Assembly: GCF_029227915.1 (NCBI RefSeq)
Contig: NC_079878.1
Span: 12,216,001-12,276,000 of the forward strand
Length of the DNA: 60,000 nucleotides
Reading direction: 5' to 3'
From: Hydractinia symbiolongicarpus
Taxonomy: Eukaryota; Cnidaria; Hydrozoa; Anthoathecata; Hydractiniidae
Position 1 is the first letter of the stretch; each line of letters opens with the position of its first letter. This document shows, in pieces, positions 11,998 through 22,033 of the stretch. A program made the position numbers and the translations under genes. Under the pieces are notes generated by a model. It saw only the letters and a list, made by a program, of their open reading frames with translations. It ran no database searches and had not been told where the DNA came from.

Positions 11998-12504
11998 TTA
12001 TCCTCGAATATTAACAATGGCCTTCCAAGATTTCGGGCATTTATAATTTTGGCAAGCACAATTTTCCACAACTTTCACCATCTTCTTCTGCATTCGAAAT
12101 TTACTAACTCTCGTATCTGTTCGATTTTTTCTTTTGCACAGCATCCAGACAACTTTCTCGACTAATTTACCTGGACCACACGCGACACACGTTGAAGTGT
12201 CGTTGTCCAAATATTTTGACTGTTTATTTTGTTTCGGTATGGCCACTGACTGGCACAAGCCACCACATAAATTATTTCTGATGTAGACGGGGAAGCAACC
12301 CTTCTCTCGAACAATATGTGTGTAAGGTATTGCACCACAATCTCTATTTAGTAGAATATGTCCAATGTAGTTGACAGAATATGTCTGGTTACCAACGAAG
12401 AAATTATCTCTGTATCTGTATACTTCATTACTTTCTGAATCTTCTGCTAAGAGTAGGGGAACGTTTGTCAATACAAGTCCATATACAACTAAAGCTGCCT
12501 TCAT
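11998..12504 (-). CDS. DAN/gremlin-like secreted cystine-knot protein, paralogue 1
   Basis: Likely a secreted antagonist of TGF-beta/BMP-type ligands, by family. The ORF opens with a signal peptide (MKAALVVYGLVLTNVPLLLA). I chose the ATG at 12,504 because it has A at -3 and opens directly with the signal peptide; an upstream in-frame ATG at 12,525 adds 7 residues in a poorer context. The 168-aa protein carries ten cysteines in CTCK/DAN spacing: a GC-x-P motif, CGGLC, C-x2-C followed by GP, a C before KRK, and a final C-x-C with one more C. Three N-glycosylation sequons (NQT, NDT, NRT) are present. It is a clear paralogue of the 44.5-45.0 kb gene, sharing CGGLC, ACGP, VEK, MLCKRK and the C-x-C-x4-C end. 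Binding partner and axis role cannot be read from sequence. Confidence 0.85.
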   Translation of the reverse strand: MKAALVVYGLVLTNVPLLLAEDSESNEVYRYRDNFFVGNQTYSVNYIGHILLNRDCGAIPYTHIVREKGCFPVYIRNNLCGGLCQSVAIPKQNKQSKYLDNDTSTCVACGPGKLVEKVVWMLCKRKNRTDTRVSKFRMQKKMVKVVENCACQNYKCPKSWKAIVNIRG

Positions 12505-12710
12505 TTTTTGAAAGCTGTCGAGCATGCGAATACAATTCAGGAAAGAAAATTATACAAACGTCCTGCTAAAACTGCCGCAACACAAGGATTAGATTGTACT
12601 TAAATTGTTATGTTATTTACTTTCCACCTGAGTACGATTCTCTGTTCATATATTTACGCTTCGTGTTGGAACTACTCTACAATAGCATTAACACGCTATA
12701 TACATTAAAG

Positions 12711-12720
12711 CTTTTTATAG
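12711..12720 (-). promoter_or_regulatory. candidate TATA box of DAN-like gene 1
   Basis: CTATAAAAAG on the minus strand lies about 207 bases upstream of the chosen ATG; a start site about 30 bases downstream would give a 5' leader of roughly 175 bases. A TGACGTAA CRE/ATF-like word sits just upstream at 12,726-12,733. Both are matches by eye in AT-rich DNA. Confidence 0.35.
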
Positions 12721-12739
12721 ATGTATGACGTAACGATAA

Positions 12740-13812
12740 CATCAGATCATAAACAAATTTCGGCGTCCGTAAGAGTTTGTTTGTTTGTTTACTTTCGATT
12801 TCCTTGGTATTGCACAATATCTAAATAAAAATTAAATACAACAGGTAATCATTGTGAACTCTTTTTAATCTTTGGCTTCCATATCACCCCAGTTGCGGAT
12901 ATGCCGCTATGGATAAAAATTGAGTATATTCTAGTCTCTTCCCTGTTCAAAACAAGGTTGATTAAGTAGGAAAGAAGATCAAATTACCGCCTGGTCTAGG
13001 TACGTTATGGACCACACAGGGCAAGAACACATGGCGACCTAGAATCATTCTGACAATTACAGCTCTATTAGTTTAAGTGGCTTTGTAATTTTTAGATTAC
13101 ATTCTGGATTAATATAGTTGTGTTGTTAATATCTTTTTTCCCATTTAATTTAGCAAAATGGTAGCCGGGTTGTTTTGTCGTTCCATTGAACACAAGGCGG
13201 TGGTTAAGTGCACAGCGTAGGCATGTTCAGCAAGTGCCAATACAACAGTCACGGGTCAATCCATACAAGGTTAGGGAAATTGGGTAAGCAATGCCGATGT
13301 GCATCTAATGCATACATTCAGAATAGCAAGAGCCACAGCTAGTTAACACACGCCATGTGGAAAAAATTGGATTAGAAAAATGTATACATTTAGAACACAG
13401 GATCCACATTGATAACAGTGTTTCCGACGCTGAAGAAACAAACACATTGCTGATCGTAATTTTTTTAATTTCAAATAAAATTACTTATTAATTAGATAAA
13501 AGAAAAAAGTAACATATTGAAACTTCAGTATAAATACACGCATAATAGACAAACCTGATATTTATCCATGGAACGTCTTACATGATTTAGGATGATTATT
13601 CATAATTTTGTACAAAACGCATATCATGTTTACATAACATGTTCAACTGTATTTTTCATAAACCATATTACATGCCTTGTAAGTAAGTCAGCTCATCTAT
13701 GTAGCGTCTTATATCATTATTTAGCCTGTATATCCTCAATCGAATAAGTCAGTTCATATTTGTTGGAACTTCTTCATCTAAGTGGTATCCTATGTGCTAC
13801 GTTCAAAAGTTG
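12740..13812. other. no gene supported
   Basis: Mixed-composition intergenic DNA between DAN-like gene 1 and the first Helentron-like element. No ORF, RNA gene or bounded repeat is recognisable. Confidence 0.4.
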
Positions 13813-15126
13813 TTGAATTTCCGCGCCCGAAGGCGTAGGAAATTCTTTAAAACCGTCGTTTTTTTCTTTCGGAGCATTTTTTGAGAAAAAATCGACCCTG
13901 GGATTTCACGTTGGTCCGTCACAGATGTAAACTTCGTACCCAAGCTCCTTAACTACTGGGAAGTCTAGTATTGACGCTTCAGGCCAAAATTGGTATTTGT
14001 TTTCGACAAAATTTGGCACAGTTAACAAAAAAAGTATGCTGAACATAATGGTGGCATAATAATTTTGAGTTTTGTCACCTAAATGTCATTTTAGGCCAAA
14101 ATTGGTCAAAAAGTTAGAACTACTTTATTTTCAACAAAATTTGGAACAGTTAACAAATAAAGTATGCTGAACATGATGGACATCAAAATTTTGATTTCTT
14201 GTTACCTAAATGTCATTTTAGGCCAAAATTGGTCCAAAAATTAAAACTACTTTATTTTTGACAAATTTTGGCACAATTAACAAAAAAAGTATGGTGAACA
14301 TGATGGTGACATCAAAATTTCGGTTTTTTGCCACCTTAAATGTCATTTTAGGCCAAAATTGGTCCAAAAATTAAAACTACTTCATTTTCAACAAAAATTG
14401 GCAAAGTTAACAAAAAAGTATGCTGACATAATGGTGACATCAAAATTTTGATTTTTGTCACCTAAATGCCATTTTAGGCCAAAATTGGTCCAAAAATTAA
14501 AACTACTTCATTTCCAACAAAAATTGGCAAAGTTAACAAAAAAAGTATGCTGAACATAATGGTGACATCAAAATTTTGATTTTTGTCACCTAAATGCCAT
14601 TTTAGACCAAAATTGGTCCAAAAATTAAAACCACTTCATTTTCGGCTAAATCTGGCACGGTTAACAAATAAAGTATGCTGAAAATGATGATGGTACAAAA
14701 GTTTGATTTTTTGTCACCTAAATGTCATTTAAGGCCAAAATTTATCCAAAAATTAAAACTGCTTTATTTTCGACAAAAATTGACACAGTTAATAAAAAAA
14801 GTATGCTGAAAATGATGGTTACATCAAAATTTTGATTTTTTGTCAACTAATGCCGTTTAAGACCATAAACATCTCAATCGCAAGACTTTCAACCATGAAT
14901 GATAGGCTGTATTTTTTGTTAGCAATTTCTTTTAAAATGTGAGTTTATTATGACACGTTTCGTTTTGTTTGCGTTTGTTGTTAGATATAATGTCACTTAT
15001 GGGCTTTATCTTCAGAGGTTCATGCACCAAGCCCCTTCGAATGTTTGGCACAATAACACAACGAATTAGCAGGTTTTCATCAAATATTTTGGTAGCGCGC
15101 GGAAATTCTTAGAGCCCCCAGGGCTT
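13813..15126 (-). mobile_element. Helentron-like satellite-bearing element, copy A
   Basis: On the minus strand the element begins AAGCCCTGGGGGCTCTAAG, continues GAATTTCCGCGCGC, and ends in a hairpin followed by AA. The 31-base hairpin (13,815-13,845) has arms GAATTTCC and GGAAATTC and an inner CGCC/GGCG stem closing a four-base loop. Between the ends lie about seven copies of a unit of about 128 bp, anchored on GGCCAAAATTGGTCC and AGTATGCTGAACATGATGG words. Copies B and C share the ends. The asymmetric ends, 3' hairpin and internal minisatellite fit nonautonomous Helentron/HINE elements; no Rep/helicase gene is present and the class is inferred. Confidence 0.7.
13990..14870. repeat. tandem repeat, about 128-bp unit, about 7 copies
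   Basis: The GGCCAAA/GACCAAA anchor recurs at about 14,094, 14,221, 14,351, 14,477, 14,605, 14,733 and 14,861, giving spacings of 126-130. Copies differ by scattered substitutions and A/T-run length. It is the interior of element copy A. Confidence 0.9.
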
Positions 15127-15129
15127 CTT

Positions 15130-17005
15130 GTTCATATTTCTTTCTCTATATCGTCCTATAATCCATGTTAATAACTTAATTTTACATTCCCTATTATAGT
15201 TCCTAAATGCTTTTTGGTACGTTTTCTGCTGGTTTATGCTCTTATCAAAGCGGTGCCGTTTATTTTTATTAATGACGTTATTCTATATACGCCAATGCAG
15301 TACCCTTGTTCGTGCAAAGGCCAATATTTTTATATACAACGCTCTAAATTATTGATCAGCAGAAAAGTTCATATTGGTCTATAGACCGCCTATTTTTTTT
15401 ATTTAGGGTGATTCCCATAAATGCAGAACATCACTTCTTAGTATGTTGTCACATAACGGATTTATGCTAATTATAGAGTATTGATATAAAAAGCAATGTT
15501 TTTATCACACAAATATTAGAGGACGTTATTTCCTCACACTGAGAGAGTTATATCATTTAATTGTTGACAAGTGCACTTTAAATGTTTTCTCATAATGCTC
15601 TTTTGCTATGCTGCATAGTTATGACACTTACTCAGTTTTTATATTTATCTATTTGGCACTTGTATGCTGAATATTTAGGTCCTATGAATCTTACAGCTTT
15701 GAATAATGGCTATTACTTGAAACTACCCCTACAAATCTCTATGAAATCCTTATAATTGGGAAATTATATTAACTTTCGTAAGGATTATCCTTAGGACTTA
15801 AAACCAATCATGTTAGGCTATAACTGTGAAGAAAACATCTGTTGAAATTTACTGGTGTTTAAAACAATTTGTAACCACAATATGACAGGTTTTTTCATAC
15901 TGATTTTGTAAATTGTTGATAAGAAGACATGTGTGTCCATTCAGTGTTTTGGGCGAAATAATTATATTAAAAAATTAATTACAAAGTGGTGTAGTTCACA
16001 ATATACCAAATTTCTCCAGTACATCGATTCTATAAATTTTGATTTTATTCATTAGATAGCTGAAAAGCAAAAATAGATTTAAATTTCATTTCATACAAGA
16101 AGACGTGGGCAATATTTTGTGTCTGCCTTTGTTTATAAATTTCATTAGAATAAAACTGTTACGTAATTTTTAGCTCGGTACACACTTTTCAATGTAGTCC
16201 TACTTTAACGATGCCGATCATGACAAAAAAACTGGACACTAATGGATCAAGATTGCTGGTAACGGAAATTCTACTTGTTTTTATTTAAAAAATAAAAAAA
16301 TAACCGAATGCAGTTACAATATTGCAACAAAATACACTAAATATTTAAAAAGAAAACATATTTTTTTTCAATTGCTACTTACAGAATCTTTACAATACCA
16401 AATTCATGCACATTAAGTCGCTGTCTGGACTGGATTAATTCGCGTAGCTTTTTATAGCTGCAGAGCTAATTAGTGAACTAATTGTCTCGTAAATTAAAAT
16501 AACTGGGTCGACTTATATTGACGTCAAAAACTATTTCACACTAGTGAACTTTACGACAGTTGCCCTTTTCTCTTTTAATGGTGAATCTAAGAAGGAAATT
16601 AGTGTTGGATAAGGATTTTGCGAAAGGATAAACATCACTTCTTCTGATAGTCGTCACGTTAATCCGATTATTGAAATGAGTCTCAGTTTAATTAAAACAG
16701 ATTTCCGGTAGTATGCTCATGTGAGATTAGTATCGAAATTAACGAGAGAATTTCTAGGTGTAGGTTTGTCAAACAGCGAAAATATATCTATGAACAATAC
16801 TGTTCTTGTCTTTTGAAGATAAAAACAATTTCTATGACAGTATGTGATTATCTGTATCTTATTATGTGCAATATCTACGGATATTATGCCCTAATATCGT
16901 CAAAAAATAAGGCTTTCTCGAAAAAGAGATTAGAGGACACTGGCATTCATGTGTCTTAAACATGTCAAGTTTTCTACGAATGGCATCATCATTGCGCATT
17001 TAATG
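15130..17005. other. no gene supported
   Basis: AT-rich noncoding DNA with no recognisable ORF, splice-compatible exon or bounded repeat. Confidence 0.4.
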
Positions 17006-17008
17006 CAT

Positions 17009-17384
17009 TCAAAGGGTAGTTTTCACTGCTACAATGTCTTGTACGCAACATTGCACAATTTATTGTAGCAACTAGTGTACAATTTAGTACTTATATACAA
17101 GAAGAATATAAATAGTTTACACTTCAGTTTCGATAATCCTAAAGTGTACAGAATACAAAAGATATATTAGTTTCTTGTGTAAGTGATTTAATAGGAACCT
17201 GCTACTAGTTTCTTCAAATCAAACTGATTTGACTTAAAAAAACAAAAAAAAACAGTTGACATCTGATGTCACAATATATTGTACATCGTGGTTACCTCTG
17301 TACAATATCTTGTACGAGAATATACAATTTTGTACAGTTAATTGTATACATCAATATATTGTAGCAGTGGAAACTATCCTTAAT
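17009..17384. mobile_element. MITE with TTGTACAA-rich interior
   Basis: The ends are inverted copies of AAGGRTAGTTTYCACTGCTA followed by CAAT (left 17,013-17,035; right about 17,353-17,381). The interior is full of TTGTAC/GTACAA words and short palindromes, with no ORF. A related partial copy is at about 51,034-51,155. The target duplication is unclear, so the superfamily is left open. Confidence 0.55.
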
Positions 17385-17389
17385 ATGCG

Positions 17390-18265
17390 GAATTCAATAC
17401 CTAACTGAGAGTTGTTTGTTTTGTTTTTTTCAATATTTGTTTGTAAAAAAATAGCTGCACTTAACTTAATGAGCCACAAATATGAATGTGGGAAAATTGT
17501 TATTTTCTGTTACCGGAATTATGGTTAGCAAAGTACTCAACCTCGAATTTAAGGATTAAGATATGCGAGGGTGAAAGGAATTAGATTGACGTGGTAAAAA
17601 GGAAAATTGTTCAAGTTCCATACGCATTATTGGCAATAAATGTGGTAAGGACTGGTGCATTATTTTTGATTACAGCCATTACAGCTAGTCTCTTTTACAG
17701 TATGTTTTAAGATAATACCCCTTTTTTGGCATAATTTTTTGAAAAGATATGCAATATTGTTACAATGTAAACTGTATTGTCAATCTGTACCTAGAAATAT
17801 TATCCGAGGTCAAACGTTTATGCAATTTCTATATATATATACTTCCTAAGTGGATTTTAAATTCTGATTAAATAGTAGCGTGGAGTAATTGCTTGTCGGT
17901 AATTAAGAATAATCTGCCAAGCACGTGCATATTTTTGGAGCAGGAAATATAAACTGATGTCCAGGGATACGAAACGGCGAAAGTCAGATATTGATATTTC
18001 TCCTTCCAAAAATTGATAGCTACGTTATCTTTCAGTTGTTTTTTCTTTTTGGCAGCAAAATAAGCTACAAAATACAATACGTAACTGTAAAATCGAAAGT
18101 TTCTTTTGATGAGGAACCAAGACAACCCAAGTGACTGTATTTGTTAAAAATGCTATACTAAATAGCCTTTAGGTATAATTATTACCTCTAAAAAGATTTT
18201 AAAGTTACTATTGTTGTTTTAACTGGTTTTATATGTAATAATTTGGTATTTTTCTGTGCAAAAGT
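17390..18265. other. no gene supported
   Basis: AT-rich noncoding sequence; the 85-residue minus-strand ORF at 17,868-18,125 shows no family feature and is probably chance. Confidence 0.4.
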
Positions 18266-18267
18266 TT

Positions 18268-18475
18268 TAAAAAAAATAGCTAGATAGCTAGGTTAAAAAG
18301 AAAAGTTTAAAGTTTCTTTTACCAAAAAACTTGATTTAAAGTCAAGATAAGTGGTCATGTAGAATAAATTATGGCATCAAATGTTTGTAAGGTACTTTTC
18401 GGTCGTTTTTGATTATGTTTGTGTGTCGATATGATATACAAGATGATTGAAGTTGTTTTGATCCTTATTGTCCTT
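18268..18475. repeat. duplicated block X, copy 1
   Basis: About 200 bases starting at ATAGCTAGATAG and ending near GTTTTGATCC are repeated in the same orientation at 19,180-19,382 with small substitutions. It is the first half of a local duplication. Confidence 0.8.
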
Positions 18476-18689
18476 ATTTATTTTACTCTGTGCAATGCTC
18501 CACTTCCGTGTAAGTCACGAAAGTAAGAAATCAACTTCTCATTTTTAAGCCCCTTTCACAATGCATAATTGACATAGATTTTCGCTACCTTATTTCCGTA
18601 TCGCTAACTTGTTCAAACATGTATGGACACAAACGCTTTTAATACTTTTTCAGAAACAGAAAAAAAATATTACCTTTGATTTTGATCAT

Positions 18690-18893
18690 AAATTATTTTA
18701 GCATGTTTCTTCGCGATGTAAAGGTGAAGCAAAAATTATTAGGAAATTTCAATCCAAATTATTTCCGCAGGATATAGATATATTAACTACTTTTTTGGCA
18801 TCACTCCATCGGATATATGGATAGACATCCGTTTCATATTTCCTAGTACGACCATAATGCTTCTTACGACAAAAAGAAAAAAACAATTTGCAT
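18690..18893. repeat. duplicated block Y, copy 1
   Basis: This block shares TTATTTCCGCAGGATAT, TATATTAACTACTTT and CATCGGATATATGG with a second copy at 20,681-20,884, in the same orientation. Confidence 0.8.
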
Positions 18894-19179
18894 GTGCGAA
18901 TTATGGAAAAAATACATTATTTCGATGCATTGCAACTTTTCTAATGAACGATAACGCTTGATGAACATTAAAATCCTGGTACAATGACTCACTCAATTAT
19001 ATTTATTAATGATATCCTGCTTCGTTGCTTAGCTTCCCCCTGTGCTGAAGTTGGGATTTTCATGTGAAGTAATTTCATATATTAGGTTCATAAAAACAAG
19101 TCTAAAATCAACACAATATTATCACTAAATAAGCACCTTTTGACGTCAGATTAAGTTGACATTTACATGCAAAAAATTG

Positions 19180-19382
19180 ACATAGCTAGATATCTGGGTC
19201 AAAGAAAAGTTCAAAGTTTCTTTTAGCAAAAAACGTGATTTAAAAGCAAGATAAGTTATTATGTAGAATAAATTATGGATAGCGAATGTTGTAAGGTGCT
19301 TTTCTGTCGTTTTCAGTTATATTTGGGTGTCAGTACGATATCTAAGATCATCGATGTTGTTTTGATCCTCATTGTTCATGAA
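19180..19382. repeat. duplicated block X, copy 2
   Basis: Second copy of the 18,268-18,475 block. It ends a few bases before a Penelope-like retroelement fragment. Confidence 0.8.
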
Positions 19383-19389
19383 CATTTAT

Positions 19390-20470
19390 ATATAAATGCA
19401 ACTCACTAAAGTCAAAAATCAACAGCCTGTTTTGAATTTGCCTTCCCGACCTATCCTTTCTGCAATCGGTACACCAACCTATAACATAGCCAAATTCTTG
19501 GTCGAAATGTTGGTTTGGTGGTACTTTTCATCCAACATCAAATCGAAGTCCCTAAATCCATCCGTTGTTTTTCAGGAATGAATGAACTCTTTATCGTTCG
19601 AGTGTTTTTAAAAGCAGTTCCACAAATCTAAAATTTTGCTTCATCCAACATGCATTTTTTCATCCAACATTTCTTTCAACACGGGAAAAAATGTTGGATG
19701 AAATGTTGGACTGGTTTGTTCCCGCCTTTCTTGTTTAGACGTTGTAGATGATATATTTTTTATTTTTTTGTCAGCTGATCAAGTGGAATTATTCAGAGAT
19801 TTTATGAATACTAAACATCCCAAAAGGGGGAGAACAATTCTTTTTCCTTTTTAGATGTTAAAGTAGATATGAAAGATAATAGATTTGTTACTGGTGTATA
19901 TCATAAACCAACTTTTATTGGGGTTTATACAATTTTCTTGTCCTTTTTATACCATTTCCTTACAAATATGGTTTGGTGTATTCTTTTTTTGTTTTTGTTT
20001 TACATTGGTGTCAGAGTTGTCTAAATTTCACCTTGAAGTAAACATTTCTGAATGATATTTATCTAGGAATGGTTATCCACGTAATTTTATTAACACGTGC
20101 GCTAAAAGATTTTTTGAAAAGAACGCAGTACGCATACCTAATTTGTTGTATCTAACCTTGTTGTACCTAAGAAGGTTCTTACTGTATTTTCTTATTTAGA
20201 GTCTCCCTCATTACAGGCCAGGACACGGCTTTGAAAATACTTTAGCAAACAGTTGTTTTAAAGCCGTCTTTAAGGCTGTCTGTCGTGTTTTGTTTTAGGG
20301 ATAAACTTCTCGGGTTCCTTCTTTTCGGAGTATTGTATATAAATTTTTGTGTAGTGACTACAACACGTTGGAGAAACTATACCGCACCTGTAAGTAAGGT
20401 CTTGTGAGCATCTTTTGCAAAATGATTCCTCTCAATGAAATAAAGTTGTGTTGCAACATATCAAGTTTTA
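19390..20470 (+). pseudogene. Penelope-like retroelement reverse-transcriptase remnant
   Basis: The ORF at 19,396 includes LNLPSRPILSAIGTPTYNIA, close to the RT segment before the catalytic core of Penelope-like elements. Further on, VDDIFF (about 19,741) matches the catalytic Y/F-V-D-D box, then FLDVKVDMKDNRFVTGVYHK (about 19,848) and NGYPRNFINTC (about 20,070) match later RT segments in the family order. The pieces lie in more than one frame with stops between them, so the element is dead. No GIY-YIG domain was seen. It fills the extra length between blocks X2 and Y2. Confidence 0.65.
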
Positions 20471-20680
20471 AGAATAATCCTAATGAATTTCCCCTTAATA
20501 ATAAGGATTTTATAAGAATTTTTAGGCAGTATTCTCGGAAAATGGTTAAAGACTCTCAGAGGTATGGAGCCTAAAATTTCACATGCGAGTGTCTAAAAAG
20601 CCAGTAAGTGTCATACCCATGCATCATATCCCTCACGCCAGGAACAGCTGTAAATAATTTTAAGTTATTAAATTAAAAAT

Positions 20681-20884
20681 ATATAATTATTTTCGCGTGT
20701 TTCTTGGCGATGTAAAAGTCAAGCGAAAATAATAGAAAAATTCCAATCAAAATTATTTCCGCAGGATATGGATATATTAACTACTTTCCTGGAGTCAATC
20801 CATCGGATATATGGTGAGACATCCGATGCGCATTACCTAGTATGGCCAACACTTTTGGCAACAGAAGAAAAAAATAACATTTGC
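20681..20884. repeat. duplicated block Y, copy 2
   Basis: Second copy of the 18,690-18,893 block, separated from X copy 2 by the Penelope-like remnant. Confidence 0.8.
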
Positions 20885-20889
20885 ATTTG

Positions 20890-22030
20890 ACCTCCATGTC
20901 ATTAGGTGTCCGTGTCAAAAAGCGTAAAAATGGAAGCTTCTCAAGGGAAGCAGTAACAATAGTTTTACCATGTCGATATCTTTTTTTGAAAATAATGAAC
21001 AAAATTCTACCACATGGCTTATTTCATTCCAATTAAAAATGAAAAAAAAGCTTTATATGACCAAAAAGTTTTATAAGGAATATTTTATAAGGCGTTTTTA
21101 AAGAAAATTGTAGAAAATATAATCGACTTGTCACAGACAGTCACAGTTAGTGTATTAGAGACTAGTTGTTAAACCCGTGGAAGAATCCACTCAAATCCAC
21201 CTTTTAAAATTTATTGTGATTCTTATTTATCACAAAACAACTTGTTATTTCATTAAAATGGCTGAAAATAAAACATTTTATACAAAATAGACAGGAGCAA
21301 AAAAAAAGGTGCTAAAACATGTAAAACAACAAACCTTTGATGATTTTTTTTTGCAGATATAAAATTTGATCTTTGCTTCATTCCTAAAACCGTTCAAAAA
21401 CCTTTTTTCCCCTCACGTTTCTCTCTGTATATTGTACCTTTTATACATCATCCTGTCCGACAACATTATTAAAGATTTGAACCACGCGCTTGCTGCTTAA
21501 ATCTACGGAACTATTAATACTCGTAAATATTATTTTATACGCTATAAAATTTGGCACTTTTTCCTAAAGCAGTACATTCTACACAGCTGGGTGTTTTCTT
21601 AAAATAGAAGCAAACACTGACACTCGCCGAAGCAGTACTTCTCCAATAATAAATCGAGTTAAAATTTTATCAATAAACACTAAACCACAAAAATAGTTTT
21701 AATTATAGCTTTATGTCAATAACACTACTCACCCAGTGCAACTTTTTTTCTTCCAAGTTTTGTATATCTTACGATAATCATTAAATAATCATATTCTAAA
21801 GTTTTTATGGAAAAGACATATACAGTTAGATTTATGTTCAAATAAGCTGTGGAAAACAACAGTTCGTTGCTTACATATTTATTTTTAAAAAAAATAAGGT
21901 CTGAAACTCTCCAATAATAATGGAGCATTGTTGACGGACTGATCAACTTTGAGACGACATGACGGAAGAGAAACACTCACACTACCTAGTAAGTACCATG
22001 ATTTACTGTTTACTCTGCTATTCTAAAGCT
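20890..22030. other. no gene; one short dispersed repeat
   Basis: AT-rich noncoding DNA. Near 21,164-21,200 is one member of a dispersed family recognised by ACTAGTTGTTAAACCCGTGG followed by ATCCAC, also seen near 43.6, 48.1, 49.4 and 56.0 kb. Confidence 0.35.
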
Positions 22031-22033
22031 TAG

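Noticed and set aside
13990-14870. CRISPR array
   Set aside because: The units are contiguous tandem repeats without spacers, in a eukaryotic mobile element.
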